64,000 bases of DNA from Macrotis lagotis (taxonomy: Eukaryota; Chordata; Mammalia; Peramelemorphia; Peramelidae). This document shows, in pieces, positions 53,815 through 64,000 of the stretch (position 1 is its first letter; every line of letters starts with the position of its first letter). Under the pieces are notes generated by a model. It did no database searches, was not told the DNA's origin, and saw only the letters and a program-made list of their open reading frames with translations. The stretch covers positions 625,916,310 through 625,980,309 of the forward strand of contig NC_133666.1 in the NCBI RefSeq assembly GCF_037893015.1, in the 5' to 3' direction. Made by a program: the position numbers and the translations under genes.

Positions 53815-54750
53815 TTGATGCTTTCAAGTTTTATTTTAAACATCATTTATCCCTTTCTACTATTCACCCCTCTAACAAAGAAATACAATTAAACAAACAA
53901 ACAATACACTGATCTTGTCAGACAACACGTGCCTCATTCCACATCCAGGAGTCTTCCAGGTCTCTCTCAAGAGGAACAAAGTATCTTGAGTCTTCCTCTA
54001 TAAAGATTGATTATTTTATCTTTAAGGTGTAGGGGCGAGAATGCTCAGCCTGGAGTGAAGAAAACCTCAGTTGAAATCCAGCGTTAGACACTTCGGAGCT
54101 GTATGACACCTGAAAAGTTGCTGAACTTTGGTCTGCCTCAGTTTCTCCAACAGTAAGGGATCTCAATAACATCTTTTTCAGGATGATTGAGAGGATCCAG
54201 TGAGATGATAGTAGGTACTTGATAAATCAATGCTCATTCCCTTCTCTCTTCATTTCTCTAAATACTGATGAAAAACTTGTCTTTTTCTCTAGATTCTTTT
54301 TACTTTCTCAACATCACAAGACTTCCCAAGTTTTTCACAATCCAGTTTTCATAATTTCTACAAATACTATTCCCATTATGTTCACATACCATGATTTCTT
54401 AAGTTATTCATTAGTCTGTACACACCAAACTCTGTTCCCAGATTTTTGCTATGACAAGAAAGGCCACTGTGAATATTTTGGTATATGTAGAATCTTTTCC
54501 TTCCTTGGAGCCTTAACATAGTAGTGAATCAAAGATTATTTCTCTAGTGTAATTCCCAGTTTCCATGTGGTTTTATGAAACATTGATAACTCCCCTGACA
54601 GATAGTATGCCTATCTTTCCACAACTCTTCTAATATTGGCTTTATTATCTCATGTCACCTCTGTAGTGGATGTAGTACTCTGCCCTGTCAGCAGCAAATT
54701 TTGCTTCTAAGGTTAATGAGAAATAGACTTTTTAAAAAGAATTTGTCTTT
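53815..54750 (-). mobile_element. Old LINE remnant, antisense (tentative)
   Basis: TTTTATTGATGCTTTCAAG, CCTGACAGATAGTATGCC and the general order of blocks suggest a decayed L1 3' region. Split by a MIR-like SINE at 54040-54230. Confidence 0.35.
54040..54230 (+). repeat. MIR-like SINE
   Basis: CCTGGAGTGAAGAAAACCTC, GTTAGACACTTCGGAGCTG, CCTCAGTTTCTCCAACAGTA, CCAGTGAGATGATAGTAGG. Confidence 0.65.
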
Positions 54751-55117
54751 TTAACATTCTCATTTTAATTTTGCACAGAATTTAGAGGAAGGCACTTACC
54801 TCCTTCCCCCAGATTTGACAAAATAACTTTCCTTAAGGATGTGTTTTGAAACCATTTAAACTATTCTATTCCTAGTGGGGAGCAAGTTACCAGTGATCCA
54901 AGATGGGGAAATTAGATGGTTTCCTGGATCACTGGGGTTTCATTATTTGGGTTGAAAGGAGATCAGTTGCATCCATAAATCATACATAAATACAGAAGAG
55001 AGATGTTTAAGGAGTTGTCTTCATTTTTCTGTTATCATTGCTAATTGGGACCAATCGTGCATAGTTTGAGTTAAAAAAAAGGTTTCTGATTATGGCTGTA
55101 CCTGGATAACTGTTAGG

Positions 55118-55580
55118 GTCCCAGTTTTTTTTTCAATTGATCTTTTATTTTTCCAATTACATGTTAATGAAAGTGTTTCAACATTCATCCACATACAGAT
55201 GCATGTATTTAAGTTATATAATTTCCTTTTATCCTCCCTGCCCAGAACCCCTCCCCTCAGTGGTGAACAGTCAGGAGAATATTGTACATATATATTTGTG
55301 CTTAACATATTTACAGATTAAGAGAAAAGACAGAAAACCATGAGAGAGAAAGAAAATGCATAAGTGAATTTTTTAAAAAGTTAACATAGTGTTCATTCAG
55401 ATTCTGTAGGGGGTTTTTTGGGTTTGGTTTGGTTTTTCCTTCCCTTCCTTTGGATGGGGTTAACATCGTCCATAGCCAGTCTCCTAGGGTTGTCCTAGGT
55501 CTCTGAACTGCTGAGAGGAGCTGCTGATCAAGGTTGATCAACACAAAATATTAATGTATACAATATTCTCTTGGTTTTTG
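55118..55580 (-). mobile_element. L1 3'-UTR fragment, antisense
   Basis: TTTTCCAATTACATGTTAAT, GTCTCTGAACTGCTGAGAGG, AAGGTTGATCAACACAAAAT, CAATATTCTCTTGG; parallels the start of the L1 at 8220-8350. Confidence 0.65.
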
Positions 55581-55849
55581 CCTAGGGTCCCAGTTTTGTC
55601 CTGTGGAGAGGGTTAGTTTGTTCAGTGTAAAAGAAGGGTGAAGCAGGAGGGATGACATTTTCTTCATAACTTTTTCACTATGGATCTTGATGTTGCTGAT
55701 ATCAGGTTGACCAAGCACTGACATCCTTTTTTATTTCTTTGAGAAGCACCAGACTGACACTGAAAATAGAAATTTCCCCTACACCCTTTCTAGTTTTCTC
55801 TTGTCTGTCTTTCACTTACCTGCCAAAAAAATTTTCTAAGGCATTGAAC

Positions 55850-56540
55850 TGATCTTTCCCTCTGCTCATAAATCTTCAGTGACCTTTAAGTTAAAATATA
55901 AGCTGCTTGGCTTTTAATCCCTCCACCATCTGACTTCCACCCAACTGCCTACCTTTCTAACCTTATTTCAAATTACTTCCCCTTTATGTACTCTATAATC
56001 TCACCAAATTCAATTGCTAGCACTTTCCCAATCTCCGCATTCCATCTCTTCCTTGGCATAGATTCACTTCTACCTCTTTAAGATCCTTAGCTTCCTTTAG
56101 GACTCTGCTTAGGTCTTCTAAAGCTTTCCCTGATTTTCCTAATTGATAATTTGCTCTCCCTTCTCAACTTACCCTATCCCCTTGCCCCCCACCCATACTG
56201 ATCAACTCCCACAGGTTTAATTATCATCTCTAAGAAGGTGACTTCTAGATCTGTATGGTCAACCCTACTGCCAATCCCCCATCATCAACTATTGAACTTG
56301 ACATTGCAAATTCACTATGTCCAAAACAGGGCATGCTGTCTTCTCTTGTCTCACATTTACAACTGCCCTCATTCCATTTCTCACACATCTGTCCCCTTTT
56401 CTCCACTTACAGTCATCTTTCTTGCCTAAGTTATTGCATCGATACAGATTGGTCTCCCAGCCTCAAATCTCCTTTCTCCAGTCCATGCTCACAGTTGGCA
56501 ATCATTTTCCTAAATCATTAACAGCCTTGTTCTGAGAGAG
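55850..56540 (+). repeat. L2 LINE remnant
   Basis: CTGACTTCCACCCAACTGCC, CCTTTAGGACTCTGCTTAGG and CTTTCCCTGATTTTCC follow the L2 3' region. GTCTCCCAGCCTCAAATCTC follows at 56451. Confidence 0.65.
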
Positions 56541-56779
56541 AACTTGGAGTCTGAATGCAGACCTAAAGCATACTATTTTCCTCTTTCTAAAAATTTGTTT
56601 TACTTTTTTTTCTTTTTCATGTTTTTCCCTTTTCTTCTGATCCTTCTTTCACAATATGGCTAATATAGAAATATGTTTAACATGATCATATAGGTATAAC
56701 CCTATATCTGATTACTCAATGACATGGGAAGGGGAGACAGAAGGAAGGGAGGTAGAGAAGTGTGGAACTCAAAATCTTA

Positions 56780-56950
56780 TAGAAAATGAATGTTTGAGAA
56801 TACCATCTGTATCCAAAGAAGGAATTGTGGAGTTTAAACAAAGACCAAAGACTATTAACCTTAATTAAGAAAAGTTATCTTACTGTGGAATCATTTTGTA
56901 CAAATGATTCTTTTATACATTAATAAAATATTCTTGTTTAAGAGTAAAAA
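56780..56950 (+). mobile_element. L1 3'-UTR fragment, sense
   Basis: CCATCTGTATCCAAAGAAGG, GTGGAGTTTAAACAAAGACC and TATTAACCTTAATTAAG are the reverse complement of 58440-58530 in the younger L1. Confidence 0.6.
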
Positions 56951-57649
56951 AAAAATACCCCCCTCTCCCCAAGAAATCATTTTTAAATGACCAGATATCT
57001 TAGAATCAGAGGGCAAAGCAGAAAGTGAACACCTGAAAGAGATTCCCAAATGAATATTATAGGAATATTGTAGTCAAATATGTATAGGACAGGAATATTA
57101 TAGTCAAATTCCAGAGCTCCCAGATCAAAGGGAAAATACTAAGAGAACCACAATCAGGATCACAGAAGATTTAGCAGTTTAGCAATGTAAAGGAGCAGAG
57201 ACTTGGAATATGCTGTTATGGAAGGCAAAAGAGGTTTACAACCAAGAATAACTTACCCAGGAAAATTGATCATAATCCTTTAAGGAAAAATCAATTAAAT
57301 AGAAGACTTTCACACATTGCTGGTGAGAAGACCATAGTTAAGTAGAAAATTTGACTTTCAGATAGAAGACTCGAGCATAAGGTAAAAAATGAACGGCATC
57401 ATCCTTAGGGCAATTAGGAGTCTACTTAGAGAGCATGGATGAGTATATTATATTGGGATGTTCTCAAAGGGAAATTTTAAGTAAGAATGAAGAATGCACT
57501 AGGAAATGAGGGAAAAAAATAATGGGGAAAATTTTTCCCATAAAAGAGGTGCACAAGGAAAAACTTATACAATGTAGGAGGAAATAAATGGAGAGGTAGG
57601 GAGCAGACAATACTTCACTTTTGTCTGAATTGGTTCAGAGGGAAAGAAT

Positions 57650-57715
57650 ATATGTATGTATGTGTGTGTATTTTGTGTATATATTTGTGTATATATATGT
57701 CATATATAACATACA
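57650..57715. repeat. (TATG)n/(TG)n low-complexity tract
   Basis: TATGTATGTATGTGTGTGT followed by TATATATTTGTGTATATA. Imperfect microsatellite in the old L1. Confidence 0.8.
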
Positions 57716-58218
57716 CAATTAAGTATAGAAATTCATCTTGTCTAACAGTAGAAGGTGAAGAGGAAGTGTCCAAGAGAAAGGGGGTGGGAGAGTGGTGATA
57801 AGAGAGAAGGGCGATTAAGGAAGCCAGTGATCAGAAGCAAAACAGACTTTAAAACGTGGCCTTAAAAAGATGAGCAGAAGACAATAGGATGAAGGGAAAT
57901 ATGCAGCAATCATAACTGCGAGCAAGCAATTGTTCACCCATAAATTGGAAGAAGACAGCAGAATGGATTCAGAAACCAAAATCCAACAATATGTTGTTTT
58001 TGAGAGGCACACTTGAAAAAGATGGCTAAAATAAGGAGCTGGAGCAGACTTTAGGCTTCAGCTCAAATAAGGCAGCAGGAGCAATCTTGATCTCAAAACA
58101 GAACAAAATCAAAAATAGCCCTAATTAAAAGATATAACCTAGGAAACTGCATTTTGCTAAAAATTATCAATATCAATAATCACATATATGAACTAAATGG
58201 CATGGCATCTATTTTCTT

Positions 58219-60079
58219 TTTTTTAAAGCAATAGAATGTTTATTAAAGATATTATTTGAGTTTTACAGTTTTCCCCCAATCTTGCTTCCCTCCCCCCACC
58301 CCCACCCCACAGATAGCCCTCTGTCAGTCTTTACTTTGTTTCCATGTTGTACCTCGATCCAAATTGGGTGTGATGAGAGAGAAATCATATCCTTAAAGAG
58401 AACAGAATTCTCAGAGGTAACCAGATCAAACCATAAGACATCTGGGTTTTTTTTTTCTGAATTAAAGGGAATAGTCCTTGTACTTTGTTCAAACTCCACA
58501 GCTCCTTATCTGGATACAGATGGTACTCTCCTTTGCAGACAGCCAAAAATTGTTCCCAATTGTTGTGCTGATGGAATGAGCAAGTCCTTCAAGGTTGAAC
58601 ATCACTCCCATGTTGCTGTTAGGGTGTACAGTGTTTTTCTGGTTCTGCTCATCTCACTCAGCATCAGTTCATGCAAATCCCTCCAGGTTTCCCTGAAATC
58701 CCATCCCTCCTGATTTCTAATAGAACAATAGTATTCCATGACATACATATACCACAGTTTGCTAAACCATTCCCCAATTGAAGGACATTTACTGGATTTC
58801 CAATTCTTTGCCACCACAAACAGGGCTGCTATAAATATTTTTGTACAAGTAATGTTTTTACCCTTTTTCCTCATCTCTTCAGGGTATAGACCCAGTAGTG
58901 GTATTGCTGGGTCAAAGGGTATGCACATTTTTGTTGCCCTTTGGGCATAGTTCCAAATAGCTCTCCAGAAGGGTTGGATGAGTTCACAGCTCCACCAACA
59001 GTGTAATAGTGTACCAGATTTCCCACATCCCTTCCAACAATGATCATTATCCTTCCTGGTCATACTGGCCAATTTGAGAGGTGTGAGGTGGTACCTCAAC
59101 GAAGCTTTAATTTGCATTTCTCTAATAATTAATGATTTAGAGCATTTTTTCATATGGCTATGGATTGCTTTGATCTCCTCATCTGTAAATTGCCTTTGCA
59201 TATCCTTTGACCATTTGTCAATTGGGGAATGGCTTTTTGTTTTAAAAATATGACTCAGTTCTCTGTATATTTTAGAAATGAGTCCTTTGTCAGAATCATT
59301 AGTTGCAAAGATTGTTTCCCAATTTACTACTTTTCTTTTGATTTTGATTACATTGGTTTTATCTGTGCAAAACCTTTTTAATTTAATGTAATCGAAATCA
59401 TCTAATTGGTTTTTAGTGATGTTCTCCAACTCTTCCTTAGTCATAAACTGTTCCCCTTTCCATAGATCTGACAGGTAGATTAGTCCCTGATCTTCTAATT
59501 TGCTTATAGTATTGTTTTTTATGTCTATGTCCTGTAACCATTTGGATCTTATCTTGGTAAAGGGTATGAGGTATTGGTCTAATCTAAGTTTCTTCCATAC
59601 TAACTTCCAATTATCCCAGCAGTTTTTATCAAAGAGGGAGTTTTTATCCCGGTGGCCTGACTCTTTGGGTTTATCAAACAGCAGATTACTATACTCCTCT
59701 CCTGCTTTTACACCTAGTCTATTCCACTGGTCCACCACTCTATTTCTTAGCCAATACCAAACAGTTTTGATGACTGATGTTTTATAATATAATTTTAGAT
59801 CTGGTAGTGCTAAGCCACCTTTGTTTGCATTTTTTTTTCATTAAGCTCCTGGCAATTCTTGACTTTTTATTTCTCCATATGAATTTACTTACACTTTTTT
59901 CTAGCTCATTAAAGTAATTTTTTGGAATTTTGATTGGTAGGGCACTAAACAGATAGTTTAGTTTTGGTAGAATTGTCATTTTTATTATATTAGCTCTACC
60001 TATCCATGAGCAGTTGATATTTACCCAGTTATTTAAATCTGATTTAATTTGTGTGAGAAGTGTTTTATAATTGTTTTCA
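58219..60079 (-). mobile_element. Younger 5'-truncated L1 inserted in the old L1, antisense
   Basis: 1.86 kb with a T tail at its left (3') end. The duplication CATCT[A/G]TTTTCTT lies at 58206-58218 and 60080-60092. The - strand encodes a nearly intact ORF2 C-terminal part. Host L1 sequence continues in register on both sides. Confidence 0.92.
58602..59979 (-). pseudogene. L1 ORF2 C-terminal coding remnant with one frameshift
   Basis: The - strand frame is open from upstream of 59738 to 58602, giving at least 378 residues of ORF2: the region after the reverse transcriptase with the Cys-rich motif CWKGCGKSGTLLHCWW, then FDPAIPLLGLYPEEM and a C-terminus YTLTATWE. The preceding stretch (MTILPKLNYLFSALP, 59979-59782) lies in another frame. 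The shift is at an A9 run (T on +) at about 59826-59834. No endonuclease or catalytic reverse-transcriptase domain is present because of 5' truncation, so it cannot move itself. It is a transposon remnant, not a host gene. Confidence 0.9.
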
Positions 60080-60821
60080 CATCTGTTTTCTTGAAAGAAA
60101 TGCTGAATGTTGCAGGAGGAAATAGAAAAACTATTCTTAAAAGGGGGGGTCTGAATTTTTAATAAATGAAATAAAATAAGAAAGATTTAGGAGATTAATA
60201 GAATTTTAGAAAAATCAGATAGGATAGACCTTTGGAGAATATTGAATGGGTATAGAAAGAAGTACACCTTTATCAGCTATACTTGGTATAATATTGTATC
60301 ATTTCACAAAAATTAACCATGTATTAGGGCACAAAATGTATACTTTTATGGACCGGACCACAATGCAATATAAATACATTTCAGCACAGGGGCTTTGAAG
60401 TTTAGATTAAAAATTAATTGAATACTAAAACTAATTCTAAAGAATGAGTGGGTCAAAGAACAAATCATAGGAACAAAGGTAAAGATAACAATGAAAAAAC
60501 ATTATATTAATCATTTAACATAATAAAATTTGTGGGATATAGCAAAAACAGTAGGAACCAGTTTTTATGGGGGAAAAAAATCCAAAGAAAATAGCTAAGT
60601 CATTGACTGACTAATTTGATTTAAAAAAAAGAAAACTGATTTATCAAGACAAAAAAATGGAAAGGGTGAATTCACAGCCAAGGAAGATGAAATTAAAGCA
60701 ATTATTAGAAGCTGTTTTGACAATTTAAATGAAATGGATCAGTACTTATAAAATATAAATTATCCAGATTAACAGAAGAAATAAAATACTCTTAACTTAG
60801 AAAAAAGAAATTGAATAAACC

Positions 60822-60843
60822 CACAAATAAATAAATAAATAAA
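60822..60843. repeat. (AAAT)n microsatellite
   Basis: Five AAAT units within old L1 ORF2. Confidence 0.85.
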
Positions 60844-61040
60844 CCCTAAGGAAAGACCCCAGTACCAGATGGATTTACAAACAAGTTCTACCAAAGATCT
60901 ATAGGACAATTATTACATAAGCTATTTGAAAAAGCAGATAGATCCTATCAAATTCCTTCCATAATATGAATATGGTTTTCATAGAGAAATATAGAAAACT
61001 ATATTTCTTCAAATATTGGAAATTAAAAAAAAATACCAGA

Positions 61041-61195
61041 GGGGCGGCTAGGTGACATAGTGGATAAAGCACCGGCCCTGGAGTCAGGAGTACCTGGGTT
61101 CAAATCCGGTCTCAGACACTTAATAATTACCTAGCTGTGTGGCCTTGGGCAAGCCACTTAACCCCATTTGCCTTGTAAAAACCTAAAAAAAAAAA
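61041..61195 (+). mobile_element. WSINE-type SINE, young subfamily
   Basis: GGGGCGGCTAGGTGACATAG, AAATCCGGTCTCAGACAC, CCCCATTTGCCTTGTAAAAA. Inserted into the old L1. Very close in sequence to 20559-20713. Confidence 0.93.
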
Positions 61196-63800
61196 CCCCA
61201 AAACTCAGGTTCTATGCAATTTTAAAATGACAAAAAGCATAAAAATAAATGGAATTTTCCTTAAAGTGATAAATAAATTCTAACACTAACCAAGAGTAAG
61301 TACCCATTTTTGTAATTGGGATAAACTAGATGCCATTCCAATAAGATCAGGGATGAAGCAAGGATTTCCAATATCACCATTATTATACAGTATTGTGCTA
61401 GAAGTACTAGCTATCCTGAAAAATAAAAAGTAAAAGAATATGCATGGCAATAAGGAAACAAAAACTATTTTAATGCCGATATAAAAATCATCAGAATTTC
61501 TACATATTATCAACAAAACCCCAGGAAGAGCAGGAAAAAATAGAGAAATTTTATTTAAAATAATTCTAGACAAACTGTTGAGAGTCTTCCTGGCAAGACC
61601 ATTATAGGAATTAGATGAACAATTATGAAACAACTCATGCAAAGAAAAATCTATATAATTGGAGAAATATATTATTTATTCAATAATTTATTTAATTTAA
61701 TTATTTATTCAATAATTAATAAATTATGTTTAAAGATTAACATAAACACTATAATTTATTAACATATTCCCTTGATATCATTATATATTATAAATATTGA
61801 TATCAATTGCTCTTGATTAAGCCAAATCAGTATAATAAAAATGGCAATATCACTTAAATTAATTTACTTATTCAGTGTCTATACAGTCAAACAACCAAAA
61901 ACTACTTTATAGTTACAAAAAAAATAAAATTCATCAGGAGGAATAAAAGATCATAACTATCAAGGAAATCAATGAAAAAAAGTATAAAGGCAGGTGGCCT
62001 AGAAGTATCAGATCTCAAACTATATTATAAAGTGATAATCATCAAAGCAATGGATACTGGCTAAGAAATAGTGATTGATTAGTAGAATAGATTAGGTACA
62101 CAGTATAGGGTAGTAGATGACTATGGTAATTTGGTGCTTCATAAAAGCAGAGATCCAGACTTTGAGAGTAAGAACTCACTAAGTAAAACTGGTAAAAATA
62201 GAAAGCAATCTGTGTAATAGTTTAAAGTTCTTTCTAAAGGGCTATAAAATTACATATCCTTTGACCCAGGAATACCACTACTGGTCTGTATCCCAAAGAG
62301 ATAACAGAAAAAGGGGGGGGGATGTACAAAAATATTACAGTTTTTTTGTGGTGGCAAAAAATTGGAAAATGACTGAATAAATTATATATGCATGTGACAG
62401 AATATTATTATGCTGTAAGAAGTGATGAAAGGATAGTTTCAGAATAACCTGGGAAGATTTACATGAACTGATATTAAGTGGAGTGAGCAGAAACAGAAAA
62501 ACAGCAATATTGTAAAGATAATCACCTGTGAAGATGTTAATAATAACTGATCAATTCAGTGATCCACCACAGCTTCAAAAGATTCATGTTGTTAAATGAT
62601 AAAGAAATGGTGCCAGAGAGCTGATTAATGCATATTTTTTTATTTTTATCTTTGTTGCTTTTTTCCAGAACGTGGCTAATGCTGAAATATGTTTTGCATG
62701 ATGTTATGTATAAAATGAGCATCATATTTCTTGTCTTCTCAATGGGTGGGAAAGAGAGAGAATTTTAACTGAAAATAAAAATTAAATAAATTTTAAAGAA
62801 TATATACCAAATTTAAAGATGTAACTTTCAAAGAAAATTGTTCTATAATATATTTTCTTTGAAATACCAACTTCCCATGGATTTTAGAAAAATGTTCAGA
62901 TGTAACTAATTTAATTTACATGCTGTAATCTATGCAGTGCACCCTCCTGTTCTACAGGCACTTAATGCTTTTCTCCTTCATTTTTCATCAGGCACCAAAA
63001 AAACATAAAAGAGGGGGTGAAAAAAGTACATAGCTTATGTGAAGGACCACTTTGAAGGGTAATGTAGGTTAAAAAAGGAAAAGTTATTTTTCTTTGACTT
63101 CTTGCTCACTCTCCAGAACAGTCAAATTCCTAGACTTTTGACTGTTATTTTGAATGGGGATAGATGCCAAAGACTCCCCATCCTCAACTCAGCTTTTTAG
63201 GAGCATTATGAGGCTAAAGCCCCAGGGAAAAGATGCCCAGGCAATCCCTATAGGTTCCTCAGAGACAGGCCCCCCCCTCAAAAAACAAAATAAAGAATGC
63301 AGTTTTTATCTCTGATCTTCAGCCAAGAAATATGCCCCTTTAGGAGTTGTTGGGTGATCACCAGTCACTAAGTGAGCAGGGCAATAAGACCATTGAGTTC
63401 CTCTCCCCTGCTCTCTCCATGACTGAGACCAAGCATTTGGTTTAAATGAATCGGACGTTGCACCTATTTCAATAATGGTCATGAGAGGAAGAGCATAAGA
63501 AGAAACTGAGAAGCACAAGCAATTGCTTATTGTAGGATTGTTTTTCCTTAATGCTATAACTTTCCCATTTGATTTCATTTACTAAATGTAAATGATTAAT
63601 CCTTTCTGGTCAGTAGTGTTAGAAGACATTAGGATTCCATGACAGTGGAGATGAATGCAAACCAAGGGAATATTAATTTTGATGGAAATTTTCACCCTCC
63701 TTAGCCTAGGCTAGAGAGACACTAAAAGGGAAAGCCTGGGACATTTGGTGACCTTGAAGCTCTGGTATGTTATAAAGACCTGCAAAGTGTTGGCGTCTGT

Positions 63801-63815
63801 AGCACCATCTGGTGG
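63801..63815 (-). promoter_or_regulatory. CTCF-like motif D
   Basis: The reverse strand reads CCACCAGATGGTGCT, one base from the frequent CTCF core CCACCAGATGGCGCT. It lies near the window end, towards where SMARCA4 is expected, outside recognised repeats. Confidence 0.45.
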
Positions 63816-64000
63816 CTTACCAAAATATAGCACCTGGAGGGACTACTTCAGAAAAATATTTTGCCAATATAAATCAAGCAATTGAAACAGATACCTCTTT
63901 ACATGCTCATACTTTTTTCAGAACACGTCTATGTATGACAACATCTTCACTCCTTTGACTATTTCATTTATTAAAAATAATCAGAATATTTCCTTGATAT

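Larger units (their letters stand above)
57000..62800 (+). mobile_element. Old near-full-span L1, sense, broken by two insertions
   Basis: 57240-57340 resembles the ORF1 region. ORF2 begins near 57905 with decayed endonuclease sequence (CAATATGTTGTTTTTGAG, GCAGGAGCAATCTTGATCTC) to 58218. It resumes exactly at 60093 (AAAGAAATGCTGAATGTTGC), passes the reverse-transcriptase block [18 protein letters not shown] (from about 61349) and ends with a 3' UTR near 62800. Many stops; clearly dead. Confidence 0.8.
40870..64000. other. Gene-free intergenic region downstream of TIMM29
   Basis: No exon, RNA gene or conserved ORF other than transposon pieces is recognisable. L2 and MIR remnants dominate 41-47 kb, 47.6-50.3 kb is AT-rich with nothing identified, and 50.4-62.8 kb is rich in L1. 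By recalled synteny the next gene would be SMARCA4, beyond the window. Confidence 0.65.

Noticed and set aside
58602-59738. 378-codon open frame as a host gene
   Set aside because: It is the C-terminal part of L1 ORF2 inside a 5'-truncated insertion with target duplication.
40870-64000. Search for SMARCA4 5' exons
   Set aside because: No CpG island, splice-flanked ORF or SMARCA4-like peptide seen before the window ends.

Overview
The window is vertebrate nuclear DNA, most likely from a marsupial. It carries three intron-containing genes in the order CARM1 - YIPF2 - TIMM29, the arrangement I recall from human 19p13.2 just upstream of SMARCA4. The repeats point to a marsupial: about sixteen copies of a tRNA-derived SINE of the WSINE type, a second SINE with an RTE-like tail, L1 elements with a marsupial-type 3' end, a HAL1-like (ORF1-only) L1 derivative, and older MIR and L2. 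The SINE 3' end (GCCTTGCAAAAACC) suggests an Australian marsupial, perhaps a dasyurid. That narrower placement is an inference.

Layout. Positions 1-5566 are the tail of CARM1 intron 1; exon 1 and the CARM1 promoter lie upstream of the window. CARM1 exons 2-16 run on the + strand from 5567 to 35096, with all splice sites GT-AG and all phases compatible, followed by a 3' UTR to about 36490. Intron 4 (6.5 kb) and intron 6 (13.1 kb) are the main repeat sinks. YIPF2 lies tail-to-tail with CARM1 on the - strand (coding exons 39446 down to 37196). TIMM29 starts on the + strand 378 bp from the YIPF2 start codon and ends at 40786; the two share a CpG-island bidirectional promoter. From about 40870 to 64000 I find no gene, only L2, MIR, SINE and L1 remnants. 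This is probably the spacer before SMARCA4.

The three genes have unrelated jobs: CARM1 is a nuclear arginine methyltransferase, YIPF2 a Golgi membrane protein and TIMM29 a mitochondrial TIM22-complex subunit. Their adjacency is conserved synteny, not a pathway. Every coding exon in the window is open and intact.

The richest unexplained structure is in the mobile elements. There is a complete HAL1-like element with clean 12-bp target duplications inside an older L1. A younger L1 is inserted into the endonuclease region of an older, nearly full-span L1. One SINE is nested in another SINE with both duplications still perfect. A small TA-flanked inverted-repeat transposon sits inside an L2. Two same-direction CTCF-like motifs lie in CARM1 intron 6. 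I saw no new gene system, and present these as the items most worth checking.
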